Assembly: GCA_014529385.2 (NCBI GenBank)
Contig: CM043957.1
Location: 88,016,381-88,080,380 of the forward strand
From: Adiantum capillus-veneris
Taxonomy: Eukaryota > Streptophyta > Polypodiopsida > Polypodiales > Pteridaceae
Direction: 5' to 3'
Length of the DNA stretch: 64,000 nt
Part shown: positions 1 to 14,505 of the stretch, one piece after another
Layout of the letters: every line of letters begins with the position of its first letter
Position numbering within the stretch: position 1 is the first letter of the stretch
The notes under the pieces: generated by a model
Told to the model about the DNA's origin: nothing
Databases searched by the model: none
Seen by the model: only the letters and a program-made list of their open reading frames with translations
Translations under genes and position numbers: made by a program

Positions 1-1718
1 GTCTGTTGTTATTGGAATTAAGAATACACTTTTTAGTTATTGTGGATCTCAAAATAATAACTGTGTTGGGAGTGATTGCTTTTTGGCAACATCTGCTTTT
101 TTGGAAACATCTGGATTCTACATGTGATTGCCGTTTTGGCAACATTTGGGACTCTACATGAAAAAAATACATACGGGTTTTCTGGCTCTTAATGTCTACT
201 TGGTTTTCATAAACACATACACACTATGCATAAAAGAGTCATTTTTTTTAACTCAGTAAGAAATACAACAAGTAATTGTTTTAGTTTTTGTGGATCTCTA
301 AATTAATGCTGGGTTGTCATAAGGAGGATTGCAGTTCTGGCTGCTTCTGGGATTTAAGTACTGATCTTTTTCTAGAACATCATATAAAATGGCATGCTTG
401 TGTATTTATATGGTAACGAAAGCAGGATATAACATAATTCAGGACACTTTAGCATGGAGAATTAGCTGAGAGTATAATACAAGTTTTCACACAAAGAGCC
501 GATGGCTAAAATTCTTACTTACATGAGTATATTGAGATTGCAGATGTGGATTGGACATAACACACTAACTATCATATGGTTGATATATGGTTTTTTTTGA
601 GAATTTATACTAATTACAAACAAAATGCTGTCCAATTTTTTCTGATATAGGTGTAGAAATGTTAATTTATGATATTAGAGTGACCCGTGTACCGGTTCAC
701 ATAGAATGACATATTTACGACTTAAAGTGTGATACATATGACTATTCTTTGTCTTTAATGGAAAGAAAATCTCATACTAGAAGTATCTTTCATAAATAGA
801 GAGTCCTTTGTTAGTCATAATAGTTAATTTGCTCATATTTTATTGTGGTTTTGCAATGAACATAGGATATATTTCCAATTTTTGCCTTTAAAACACTTTA
901 CAATGATTGCCAATATCTCATGAATAGATGTGGATTTTAGGAAAAAGCTAGTACCATGGATTTTACTTACAAACTTACAGCTAGGATGCATACGTGTACA
1001 GACCCAGCCAAGATGGCAACTATCAATGGGAAAATGGTTTTAGAACGTGAAAAACAGGAATTGGATTACTTTGTAACTAATCATAAAATACCATTTTCTA
1101 GAACTAGACCATATCTTGCCCGACTGGCCAAGAAAGTTGTACTATATCCAGAATAAAATGTAATGACATTTAGTGTGCGAGGATTTTTTTTGGGATGGAT
1201 AGCGATAACAAGCGACTGAGGTTGCATGGTACCTGTCTTCCCGCAATGTCAGAGTGTGTTCTAATACATCTGTCTTGTTGGATGGTGGCAGGTATAAACC
1301 TCAATCTTGTTCCTTAGAGGATTTGTCGCCACAACCTTGTTACGTTACTGTTGTATTGGGATCTTTATTAATTAAGATGGTTTGTCATATATCAGAAGTG
1401 TTTTATACTTTGTTGGTATTTAATGAAATTTAATTATACAGTTTGTATATCAAAGGGGATTTTCATAACAAACACACACACCATACGGTTTCCCCAACCA
1501 CTCTTGGTCGAGTGATCTGTATAATTAAATTATATTAATCACATAATCTTTGCTTATTTGCCTACTAATATGATTTTCATCATAGCAGGTAGGATGGATC
1601 TCCTCTCTAACAAAACTGGGCTATACTAGTAAACAGAGGATACCAATTCCACCTATTACCACACAGTGTATTCGCTCATGTTTCAAGGCACCCAAGTTCC
1701 ATAAAAGGCTTTTAAAGT
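1..1718. other. AT-rich region without recognisable gene
   Basis: I see no convincing gene here. A 66-codon open frame at 956-1156 resembles nothing I know. Short degenerate repeats occur: a GGCAACATCTG-like motif recurs several times between about 80 and 160, and a segment near 30-110 resembles one near 285-350 (TTGTGGATCTC followed by similar text). A TTTTCATAA-ACACA stretch near 212-235 resembles one near 1460-1485, which could be the remains of terminal repeats of the element that follows. That link is weak inference. Confidence 0.4.
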
Positions 1719-3311
1719 TTGAATCTGAAGCCTTATCTGGTGGATCCTTATCGGTACTTAACAGTGCTTTTGTTAATGATTGGATCTCTCTCCTTGCATC
1801 CTCTAGAAAAGATCCTGCTAGCCTTCTTTCTGTATTTTAGAACTTACTTCTTACAGATTTTTTTTTCATTGCTTCATACTCAAGATAGCTTTGATTTGGA
1901 TTTTTACTTTTCTTCTCTCCCCAATATTGTAAACAAACTTTATTTTATCAATAACATCCCTGTACCTTTCGAAATTAAACAATCTGTGAATGTGATTAAC
2001 CCTCTACTAGACTTTGATCTCCTTGATCCACAAGAACAAGAATCCCTATTTGCCCTTGCAGGCTCTCCAGCTTCTTTTAAACCTAAAAAGTTTATTTCAC
2101 ATAACTTTTTTGGTGTTGTCCCTCTCATTCCCCCTAGACAAGTTGAGTTGGATTCTATTCGGCTCGGCAACCAACTTTGGAACTTTGAGCTTATCAACCA
2201 TTGTGCACCTTTTTGATCAGTTCTTTGGCCTTACTCTGCAGTATTCCTACAGAAGTGGTGGAACAGTGTAGAACCACAGCTTTACAAGCTAAACACCTTT
2301 TGTCTACTAATCTATCTTTTGAGCTTCAATAGATTTCCTTGGCTCTCGTAGACTCAAACAAGTGCTCTAATTCTTCATTGGTGGCAAGAACAAAAGGGCT
2401 ATTCCTTGCAGATCGGGTTAAAGATACAAAGAAGTTTCTTAGAAATTGTTGGAATACATATAGACCCTTTGTCAAATGTGTATGTAGAAAACTTGGCGCT
2501 AATTCTAATTGTAATGCATCTATACTATGGGTTGACCATCTATTATGGTATGTGTTTCAAAATTTACAGAAGTTTTTTCCCTTCACATCTAAACATGCAC
2601 AAGTATATGCATTTATAGCATGGGTGGCTACTTTACCTTTAGAAGTACGACATGCTATTCTAGTCTACTATTATTTTCATGAACATATGCTGGAGGCTGC
2701 TCGCGGGCTAGTCTTATACTCTCCAAGAAACCCTCTACTATCTAGGCTTGCCAACACACCCATAGCCAATACCATCAAAAATATCTTCAGACCGCTGAAA
2801 GGCAAGGAACCCATGAGAAGATTCTACATACACACCGGGTAGTTCATCTTCTACAGCACATAAGAAACCTTGACAATTTTGAGGTGCTGAAGATATTCGG
2901 GATACATCAAAAACTTTGGAGTTTTTCAACGAGGAGCAGGTTCATACTATCCCTACTAAAGCTAACTCACTCGAACAAATGACTAGAAACTATAAGTCAA
3001 AAGGAAGATTCATACATATAGTTTTTTGTAATAAATTTATGGATTTCATAGAACCTTCCGTTTTTTACCAAGAGATCTTGAATTTTATTGGCCTACCTAG
3101 AACTTTAACATACTTCAATATTAAATTTGGTTGGAAATGCACTAGAAATTTAAATAATATTTTATATAAACCATTTAGTACTTTTTCGATCCCTTTTGAC
3201 TTATCACTTGACTGTTTATGTATAGGTTTGCTAAATTTAGAAAAAATATTAAACCCTTTGGAATGCATGTTATTACAACTGACACTAGCATTGGCAAACA
3301 TGTCATGCTAA
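1719..3311 (+). pseudogene. N-terminal part of a decayed reverse transcriptase-type retroelement ORF
   Basis: Four overlapping or successive open pieces (1719-2216, 2014-2271, 2339-2842, 2916-3311) lie on one strand in different frames and lead into the RT-like core at 3.5-4.6 kb. I read them as one long coding region broken by frameshifts. The pieces are leucine- and aromatic-rich. The last contains FCNKFMDF and LNPLECMLLQ, which look like ordered protein rather than random translation. I cannot assign a domain to this part. No endonuclease motif (GIY-YIG or APE) is evident in what remains. It is assigned to the element by position and continuity, not by family match. Confidence 0.5.
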
Positions 3312-3494
3312 AGGACCTTTTTTTAGTAAAGGACTTAACCATATTCCTATGGTCCCTTTAGACCCTATTAAAGTGGCAAAAGAATTGATTATTGGTTGGT
3401 AAAAAATATAGATGATTCTGTTATACACCACAATATTATTTCGAGAAAATTTGATGAAACATTTAAAAAAAAAATTCCCATCACATAGGGTCAA

Positions 3495-4790
3495 TTATTT
3501 ATCCTAGTTTAAGGACCATGATTTGATGAATGAAATTGAATTTCTACTAAAACACCTATATATTTGTGGCTTGGATAAATCTTTACAGACACCCATTTTT
3601 ATTTGTAAAAAGCTAGCAGGCTTAGCGGCTTACAAAAGACTTTAATCTCGTAGATTTCAGTTATCTCATACAAATGTACAAATGAGGGTGAAATCATTGA
3701 GGTTGTTCTACAATTCTCTTCGATGAATGAAATATTACTACCCTGTAAGCTTAGTCTTACTTATCTCATGGGTAATTACAAGATGGAGGAATTTAGATGG
3801 ATAACTAATGCCCATGACTATATTTTTTCCCCTTTAACTAACATTATGGCATCTATTCTCAAAGTGGTAAACATTGGCCTTTGTGAATATTGTGAAGGCG
3901 TACATACTAAATTAAAAACCTTCTCCAAAGTTAATACTTATGGGTAATGGATTATCCATAATCAATATGATTTTTTGATAAACATTTCATATAAAATACT
4001 CTCATCTTATACATTTGATATAAAAGCTTGCTATGAGGCAATACCACACTATGGCAATAATGGATTGGTTGACACACTTGAATGTATTATTAAGCTACTT
4101 CACGGAATGGGTTATAAAGGGTTTAAAAAATCTCGTAAAAATACTATTCTCACAAAAAAACATAAAGAGATTACATGGTCATTTGAATTCTTCATCACTT
4201 TGAACCATTTTTTATTAGATAATTGTGTATCTAAATTAGGAGATTATATTTTTTTATCAGAAACAAGAAATCCCAATGGGATATGCGTGTTCCCCTTTAT
4301 GGTCTAATCTCTATCGAGCATGGTTTGAATTGGATTATATCAAAAAGTTTTCAAGACTTCAGAAATATGACATGTTACATGCATTTTTATATTCATGGAG
4401 ATACATGGACTACCTTTACCTATTTAGCCTAAAGAGAGCTCCTCAAATTAAAAAAATAGGAGTTTTTCCTCACTTGATTTACACTCCAAATATGAGACAC
4501 TACTCACTAGCAACTTTTGTTCTAATCTAGCTTCTATAATTAGGATAATTTACAAGGACAAAGTAATTCTTGTATACGTACGGGATTTTTCTTTTATGGA
4601 AAGATATCAGCTTCTAACAAGCTTACCATGATCATTTATGACATGAATCAATGTCCCTGTATACATACAAACAAGCATTGAGAATTCTACAAAAGCAAGG
4701 TATCCAATGTTGACTTATTTTGCCATAGCCATAATGGATTAATCAAACTCTTAAGATGGTTGAGGACAACTTCCTTTTTGGATTTTTAAA
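3495..4790 (+). pseudogene. Reverse transcriptase core, Penelope-like or related non-LTR lineage, decayed
   Basis: RT motifs appear in order. FRWITNAHDYIFS (about 3800-3840) fits the fingers motif usually seen as KFRPI. YTFDIKACYEAIPH (motif A, Asp at 4017-4019) resembles the D-x3-L/Y-x-IP motif of Penelope-like RTs. GYACSPLWSNLY (4279-4314) fits motif B. RYMDYLYLF (Asp at 4408-4410) fits motif C, with the second catalytic Asp replaced by Tyr. The thumb continues with stops to about 4790. Frames change at about 3947 and 4276. The motif A and C style separates it from copia, gypsy and L1 RTs. Penelope-like elements are known in conifers and in algae. The exact clade is open, and it is clearly inactive. 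Confidence 0.6.
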
Positions 4791-6130
<1,340 letters not shown>

Positions 6131-7606
6131 ATGGCCTCTTCTTCTAAGAAATCCATCTATAACATCAAGAAGTTCGATGGCACGAACTTTTCCATATCAA
6201 AAGAGCAGATTCATGACATCTTGATCCAGAATGTTCTATTGAAGGCATTATTTGATCACCAAGAGGGCAACATCTACATACATCAAGAAGTTCGATGGCA
6301 CAAACTTTTCCATATCAAAAGAGCAGATTCATGACATCTTGATCCAGAATGTTCTATTGAAGGCATTATTTGATCACCAAGAGGGCAATATCTACATGGA
6401 TGCACAATGGAAAGTGCTTGATGCCAAAGCTAGATACACTATTTGTCTATACCTTGGAGAGTCAGTGTATTTCACTATTGTTATTGAAGCTAATTCTAAA
6501 GCCTTATGGGATAACACGTGCTGTACATATGAGAGCAAGAGTGCAAGTTATAAAGTTTACTTGATCAAGGAGCTATTTGAGTTTCTTATGAAAGAAGGTG
6601 ACATAGTTTCTTGACACTTAAATGAGTTCAACATAGCATCTGTCAATTGATGTCACAAGGACTCAATTTTCATGAAGAGATGCAGTCTATCTTCTTGTTA
6701 GGCTCCCTATCTTCCTCATGAAACACTTTCGACACAACTTTTAAGTAACTATACACCGAAGGGAAAGTTGGTCTACAATAATGTACTCTAAAATCTACTC
6801 ACTAACGAGATTGCCAAGAAATCCATTGATCCTACCAAAAGTGGTGATGCATGTGTTGCTAGCTTATATAATCACCAAGGGTGCACTCACAATCGTGCGA
6901 AGCATAAGGATTGTAAGAATCCCTCAAGAACCCCGCAATAAATCTTGTGATTCCACGCACAATGTAGACTGCTATTATTGCCATAAGAAAGGGCATGTCA
7001 AGTAGGATTGTAGATTGTGGCAGAGAGCCAAGAAGAAGTCTTAGGATGAGAAGAAGTGTGATAGTGACACAAAGGGCAAAGCTAAGCTTGAGGAGATCAA
7101 TGTGGTTGAGTCTCCCAAGAATGTCTTAATTATCTTGATATTTACAACAAATCTTAGCATGGACACTCTTGTCACACAAGATGCCGCTTTTTCACAAAAT
7201 TGGATCATTGATTCTGGTGTAAGCTTTCATATCACACCGCAAAGAGATTGGTTCTCTACTTATGCAAAGACTCAAGGCATAGTGAAGTTTAGGGATTCTT
7301 ATGTACTTGATATAGTTGGTATTGGAGAGATCACTGGTGTGGAATTATGGCATAGAGTTTATACTATGCAATGCCAAACATGTACCCAAGCTAGAAAAGA
7401 GCTTGATATCAGATGGACAGCTATATGATTTGAGGTACACTACAATATTTGGGAATAGATCTTGGATGATCAACAAAGGAATCAATGCAAGTACAAGGTT
7501 AGAATTGGTTGACTTCATAGCTCATACAATAATGCAAATACATAAAATAACCATGTCTTTTAAAATAATGTCCAACGGTATTCTATGTTGTTGTAAAATT
7601 TCTTGA
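6131..7606 (+). pseudogene. Copia gag-protease relic (C0)
   Basis: The start ATGGCCTCTTC opens a copia gag with KKFDGTNFSISK near the N terminus, the usual position of the Y/F-DG-x-N-F/Y-x2-W motif. A tandem duplication puts the rest of gag (6252-6614) in another frame. A zinc knuckle CYYCHKKGHVK (about 6970-7003) follows, interrupted by a stop before its last Cys. The protease appears as WIIDSGVSFHIT (7201-7236), with the D-S-G active site intact. A GAG-pre-integrase-like piece follows to about 7606. No integrase or RT is recognisable, so the element is truncated or decayed beyond this point. Frameshifts and stops make it non-functional. Confidence 0.8.
6163..6398 (+). repeat. 118-bp tandem duplication inside C0 gag
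   Basis: 6163-6280 and 6281-6398 are almost identical, differing by a few bases. The unit is 118 bp, not a multiple of three, so it shifts the frame of gag. Confidence 0.93.
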
Positions 7607-9123
<1,517 letters not shown>

Positions 9124-9142
9124 GCAAAACTTTTCTCTACTG

Positions 9143-9147
9143 GCTTC
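9143..9147. repeat. Target site duplication of C1 (partner 14305-14309)
   Basis: GCTTC directly precedes the left LTR and directly follows the right LTR. A 5-bp duplication is the copia norm. Confidence 0.93.
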
Positions 9148-9374
9148 TGTTGGAATTAGGGTTGCAGAGAAACACACACAGCTTGGAGAAGACGAAGGAA
9201 GCTCAAGGCACACAATAGAGAGTGTGTTACTTAGTGTGCAATGGAAAGATAGATAGCCCTAGAGTGATGGGCATATATACAATGCACGGGGGAAAAAACC
9301 TCCTAAAGAGGGAAAAAATGCCCCGGCGGTCCTAGTGTGTTCACACACATCACTACAACATGTATATGGTAACA
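9148..9374 (-). repeat. 3' LTR of C1
   Basis: A 227-bp copy, TG...CA. Read on the minus strand it starts TGTTACCATATACATG and ends CCTAATTCCAACA. It is flanked on the element side by the PPT. Confidence 0.96.
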
Positions 9375-9385
9375 AATCCCCCTTG
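9375..9385 (-). other. Polypurine tract of C1
   Basis: CAAGGGGGATT on the minus strand lies immediately before the 3' LTR. The same tract precedes the 3' LTR of C2 (CAAGGGGGATT, 21453-21463), so it is conserved in the family. Confidence 0.9.
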
Positions 9386-9449
9386 GAGTGATGCGGTGAA
9401 CGAGAGCTGGCACATGAGTAAAGGGAAGTGCCATGTCCTAAGGACATGA

Positions 9450-11737
9450 TTAGTCCATAAAGGGGAGTAAGCCCAAAGCTTTGCGGAAAGCTTCAAGCTT
9501 CTCACGAGACAATGCCTTTGTGAAAAGATCTGCAAGGTTGTCCTGTGTTGGCACATAAACCAAGCTGATCTCTCCTGCTGAGAGCTTCTCCCTGACATAG
9601 TGGTAATGCACCTCAATGTGCTTTGTGCGAGCATGAAAAACTGGGTTCCTCGCAATTGCCAATGTGCTCTGACTGTCAGTGTAGATAGTGTTGGCAGTGT
9701 CCTGTCCAACACCCAAATCAGCCATAAGGCGTCTGAGCCATACACACTCAACCGTAGCTGTGAAGACTGCCCTATACTCAGCCTCACAACTCGAAGTGGC
9801 CACAGTAGGTTGCTTCTTGCTCAACCATGATATACATGAACTTCCAGGCATGAAACAAAAACCACTTGTGGACACTCGCGTGTCAAAACAACCAGCCCAA
9901 TCTGAGTCCGAAAAAGCATGTAAGTCTGGCGGTAATGATCCCCCCTTGGGATAAAACAAGCCAAGATGTAAAGTGCCACTAAGGTAGCGGAAAATTATCT
10001 TGACAGCGTGCCAATTCCTAAACCCTGGGCTATGCATAAATCTGCTGACCTGTGAGACTGCAAACTGAATATCCGGCCTCGTGTTGCATACATAAATGAG
10101 GCAGCCAACAGCAGTTTGATAAAGAGTGACATCAGTAGGATCGCCAGCATCATGTAGACTCAACTTCAAACCTGTTTCCATGGGAGTAGCAATAGGTTTG
10201 CAATCCTCAAGTCCAAACTTACATAGCAATGTCTCTATGTAACTTTTCTTACACAAGGCAATACCACCATCACACTGCTTAAATTGTATACCCAAGTAAT
10301 GATGCAACAGCCCCAAATCTTTCATCTTGAAAGTAGCATTCAAATCAAGCTTAAATTCAACAATATGTCTCTCATTTGGTCCAGTGATCAGCAAATCATC
10401 AACATAAAGAACCACAATGAGCTTTACATACAATGTGCTTTCTGTTGGACTGTTACGAAAACCTTGTTTGACCAAATGAGTGTCAGCTTTCTCATACCAA
10501 GCACGAGGAGATTGCTTCAACCCATACAAAGCCTTGTTACATTGCACACTTTGTCCTCTTGTCCTTTTATGACAAAACCGCGAGGCTGCTTTACATAAAC
10601 CTCCTCAAATATGTCACCATTCAAGAAAGCAGTAACAATGTCTGATTGATGTACATCCCAACCAAAATGAGCTGCCAATGCACATAGAAAACACACAGTA
10701 GTCATATGACAAGTGGGAGCAAAAGTCTCTTCATAATCTATGCCTTTTTGCTGTGCATAACGCTTTGCAACAAGTCGAGCCTTATGGCGATCGATCTCAC
10801 CATCTGGCTTGCGTTTCAACTTGTAAACCCACTTCGTACCAATGGCCTTTTTGCCACGAGGAAAATCACATAAAGTCCATGTGTCATTTTCTATAAGTGC
10901 ATCATATTCTGATTGCATGGCAGCCATCCAATATTCTGAATTCTGTGCTTTATCAAAAGATAGAGGCTCCTCAACATCATGTAAGCTAGACACAGCCAAA
11001 GCATAACAATCTGATGCATAAGATGCATGGTGAGAGCCTGAACGAGTACGACTAGACAAAGGTGCATCCAATTTACTGTCACGCAAAGTGTGCACCAGCC
11101 ATTTTGGCATACCTCTAGCCTGCTCATTTTCAGCCCTTTCCTCATCAAGTACATCATGTACATCTGCATCAGTAATAGGCTGATCTAAAACATTTTCAGA
11201 AACCCCCATAGGTTGTACATTTGCCTCATTGGATCTTACATTCGTATTTCCACCACTAAAAAGAGGCAACAAAGTGTCATAAATGTCCTGTGAGCTTACA
11301 TTAATGTCTCTAGTACATGACAGCAAGGGCTGAACAGAATCTTCCACAAACACTACATCCCGAGAAACCAGAATATGTTTTGTTTGTGGATGATACAACC
11401 TGTAACCTTTGCTTTCAGCACTATAACCAACAAAAATACATTTGACAGCCTTATCATCCAATTTTCTGCGCTGCACTTGTGGCACCAAAGCATATGCCAA
11501 ATAGCCAAAAACACGCATGTGCTCAATAGAAGGCTTTCTATCATGCCATGCTTCATATGGAGTAATAGACTGCAAAGATTTCGTAGGACACCTGTTAAGT
11601 ACATAACTGGCAGACATGATAGCCTCAAGCCAAAAAGAATGCGGCAAAGCTTGACTTTTGACCATACATCGTGCCAATTCCGTGAGTGACCTATTTTTTC
11701 TCTTAGCAACAGCATTTTGCTGAGGTGTATAAGGCAC
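9450..11737 (-). pseudogene. pol: C1 integrase tail, reverse transcriptase and RNase H
   Basis: The frame 11737-10517 begins at the TPQQN motif of integrase and runs into copia RT: GTKWVYKLKRKPDGE, then motif A WDVHQSDIVTAFLNGD. A 1-bp deletion near 10540 (C2 has one more A) shifts to the frame 10547-9450. This has ALYGLKQSPRAWY, the catalytic YVDD (LYVDDLLITGP), and RNase H with SDWAGC, SSCEAEYRA, YTDSQSTLAIA and KHIEVHYHYVREK. Those RT and RNase H residues look intact. The frame stops about 75 bp before the 3' LTR. Apart from the shifts this is the best preserved half of the element. Confidence 0.94.
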
Positions 11738-13230
11738 TGTACATTGGTGTTTATGCCACGACTAGCCAGAAATGCATTAAATTCATGAGACATATACTCC
11801 CCCCCTCGATCGGAACGGAGGGTGCCCATAGTACATTTCGAGACATTTTCAGCCATAGCCAGAAATTGTTCGAAGCACATAAAAACTTCGGACTTCGCTT
11901 TAAGCGGAAATACCCATGCATGCCTGGAGTAATCATCAATGAAAGTCATGAAGTACAGGTAATTTCCCAAGGACAGAGTTTGCATGGGCCCACAAAAATC
12001 ACTATGCACAAGCTGCAACCTGCATGTGGCCCAAACTAAACCATCCTCTGGAAATTTAGAACGCTGCATCTTACCCAAAATACAGCCTTCAAAAACATGT
12101 TTGACAGGTGCTTCAAGAGGTGGCAAAGAAGCAACCATATCAGATTTCTGTAAACGCAGCAAACTGGCAAAATCTAGATGACCAAAACGTGCATGCCAAA
12201 GTTTTGCATCGGAAATAGCCCTTGAATCTGCAACAGCATTTGCAAAATTTTGTCCACACTTGTCATACAAAGTGAGCTTATTCATCCCACGGCACAAAAG
12301 CCCATATGCAACAATTTCATCACCAAAACTGAGATCATGAACTGTACATCTGTCATCCGCAAATTTGACTACAAGTCCAAGTCTAGCAAGTGCGGATACA
12401 AATAAGAGATTCTTCTTGATCCCAGGTACATAAAGTGCATCAACAAGTGTGAAGGAACTGCCATTAACAACAGTGAGCACAATCTTTCCAACTCCCTGAA
12501 CTGGATAAGAGGCGTTGTTGGCACAAGTGACTGAATTCCCATGAGGGACAGACTCGAGAGAGGTAAACAATTCACGATGTGAGGTAATGTGCTTTGTAGC
12601 ACCAATGTTGAAATACCACACATGTGAATCTGCAGCAACTGACAAGCATGCATCATGGACAGCAGGATTGTAAGTGCACTCTGTCTTAAAAGCCCATTCT
12701 GCATCAACATCAACAACACAGTCTCCTTTCACAGAAGACTCAACAATGGCTGCATTTGTAGTGGAACCAGCATTTGCAGTGGAACCACCCTCTTTCTTCT
12801 TAGCCTCTTTGGCCTTCAACTTAGGACACGACGTGATCAAGTGATCATTGGCTTTACAATAATGGCAACTCATCTTCTTTTTGCCCTTATCACCAGAATT
12901 GCCAGACGAAGTACTGCTAGCAGAAGCATTAGGAACAGAATTTTTGCCGCTCGCAGCAGAACCATAAGAAGTGGCTGCATTACTGTTACCACCCTTTCTT
13001 TGAGAAGCAATAAAAGCCTGTTCAATTGCACGCTGCCTAGTCCTGTTTTGTCTGGAAAGTGACTCTTGCAACAACAATGTCCATAATGCATCAAACTTAA
13101 CAACTTGTGGATTTCCTTGGGTCATAAGTCTCCAAGTACTAGCAAAAGTCTGGTAAGAATCTGGTAAGGCATCAAGAATAGTCTGCACATGGGAACTGCC
13201 TGAAATGACTTCACCTGCAGAAAAAGCTGC
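11738..13230 (-). pseudogene. pol: C1 nucleocapsid, protease and integrase
   Basis: One long frame (13188-11353) holds the end of Gag, a zinc knuckle CHYCKANDHLITSC (CX2CX4HX4C), the protease, a GAG-pre-integrase domain (LWHARFGHLDFASLL) and the integrase core with LVHSDFCGPM and TLRSDRGGEYMSHEF. Key residues are damaged. The protease D-S-G is N-I-G (WYFNIGATKHIT, near 12600-12625; C2 keeps DSG). The first Cys of the integrase zinc pair is Phe (HVFEGC; C2 has CEGC). The catalytic Glu, after exactly 35 intervening residues, is Lys (VAKRKN). A 1-bp deletion near 11740-11750 shifts the frame just before that Lys. Function is certainly lost. Confidence 0.92.
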
Positions 13231-13715
13231 TCATTGATATCCTTGACACTAGCAAGGAAAGTGTCCATATCATCTTCCTCATGCATAATCTTCGACTCCA
13301 GCTCTTTACGCAGCAAAGCAATTTTAGCCTCATTGCGGCTTGCATAAAGACCTGCTAAAATATCCCAAGCCTGTTTTGTAGATTTTGCTGAACGGATGTG
13401 AGAAACAATGGTGCGCTTCACAGACAACGCAATCAATGCATGTGCCCGCGCATCCTTAACATCCCAACGAGCTTGTTCTGCAGTAGGCAAAACAACTCTA
13501 ACAGCTGCAATCCTTGCAGCAAGACCTGCAACATCCTCAACATCGCCTACATCCTCAGAACCAGGACGTACATCAATGCCCTGCACAATGTTCCAAACAC
13601 CCTTTGACACAAGAACATGTTGCATCATATAAGCCCACATAGGGTAGTTGTCCCCATCCAAACTGTCCTCAGCAGCAAACATCTTGAACACATCTGTGTT
13701 GTTGTTGTCAGCCAT
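13122..13715 (-). pseudogene. gag: C1 gag, N-terminal part
   Basis: Starts at ATG 13713-13715 in the context ACCATGGC, where C2 also starts (MADNN). The upstream in-frame extension to 13775 has no match in C2. It encodes the capsid part of a copia Gag: DGDNYPMWAYMMQHVL fits the copia gag motif that ends in W, and KQAWDILAGLY fits the UBN2-type motif K-x-A-W-x2-L-x3-Y. A 1-bp deletion in a T-run near 13230 shifts the frame. The remaining Gag continues in the frame that is open from 13188 down. Gag forms the virus-like particle in the cytoplasm. With the shift this copy would make a truncated capsid. Confidence 0.9.
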
Positions 13716-14060
13716 GGTAAATGCTGCACCTGATGTGAAAACTGCCCGAAAATAAGAGAAATGGAGCGGGAACAACCTGTGCTATATAGCACAAACCGTA
13801 GAAGACTATAAGGCACCTATTATGCAAAAAACGGCACTGACAACAATTTTGCACAAAATGACAAAATAGCCTGTACAGTACTGCTTGTAGTGGAAACGGA
13901 GGCTGAAATGAGCCCAAATCAAAATTCTGAGCAGACCAAGCTCCTCGAGCTTACCCAAAATTTTTGTCGACCTGCGAACGCTCGCCAAAGCTCACTGAAA
14001 TCGGAGAAAGTGAGCAGGCGTGTGCTGGAGCAGCTGGCGACTAAGCCCAGGAGGACGTGA

Positions 14061-14077
14061 CCTGCTCTGATAGCAAT
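14061..14077 (-). other. Primer binding site of C1
   Basis: On the minus strand ATTGCTATCAGAGCAGG follows the 5' LTR directly. It matches the plant initiator-tRNA-Met PBS (TGGTATCAGAGC) with one change. Confidence 0.9.
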
Positions 14078-14304
14078 TGTTGGAATTAGGGTTGCAGAGA
14101 AACACACACAGCTTGGAGAAGATGAAGGAAGCTCAAGGCACATAATAGAGAGTATGTTACTTAGTGTGCAATGGAAAGATAGATAGCCCTAGAGTGATGG
14201 GCGTATATACAGTGCACGGGGGGAAAAACCTCCTAAAGAGGGAAAAAATGCCCCGGCGGTCGTAGTGTGTTCACACACATCACTACCACATGTATATGGT
14301 AACA
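14078..14304 (-). repeat. 5' LTR of C1
   Basis: A 227-bp copy that aligns without gaps to 9148-9374 with eight substitutions. It carries the promoter role for the minus-strand element. Confidence 0.96.
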
Positions 14305-14505
14305 GCTTCTTCAGCTCCACTGCTCGTAAAACCAATGCTGAGAAGAGGGAAGATATATTTGTGTAAAAAGCTGAGGGTGCCATGTGCTGCATGTACTTTT
14401 TTGTAGATATAAGCTAGGCTGCTTGTAAGGCACTTCAAAATTTAGCTTTCACAGCCACTTCTTTACTTTGAATCTTTCTTTTTGAGAACTTGGGTAGCAA
14501 AGAGT
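14305..14505. other. Original flank between C1 and C2
   Basis: This is the DNA that continued from 9142 before C1 inserted. It holds no recognised gene. It separates the two copia elements. Confidence 0.6.

Larger units (their letters stand above)
9148..14304 (-). mobile_element. Complete Ty1/copia retrotransposon C1
   Basis: A 5157-bp element with 227-bp LTRs (9148-9374 and 14078-14304) that begin TG and end CA. The 5-bp target duplication GCTTC lies at 9143-9147 and 14305-14309. Coding is on the minus strand, so the 5' LTR is the one at 14078-14304. PBS and PPT sit exactly next to the LTRs. The gene order gag-NC-protease-integrase-RT-RNase H is copia. The LTRs differ at eight positions (about 3.5 percent; six are transitions). 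The coding region carries three 1-bp deletions and several active-site changes. Its closest relative here is C2, 200 bp to the right and in the opposite orientation. Confidence 0.97.

Noticed and set aside
956-1156. 66-codon open frame
   Set aside because: Short, no motif, no recognisable neighbour; it does not exceed chance for AT-rich DNA.
9600-13062. Plus-strand frames over C1 (for example 10284-10598 and 12655-13062)
   Set aside because: They are shadows of the minus-strand copia genes.
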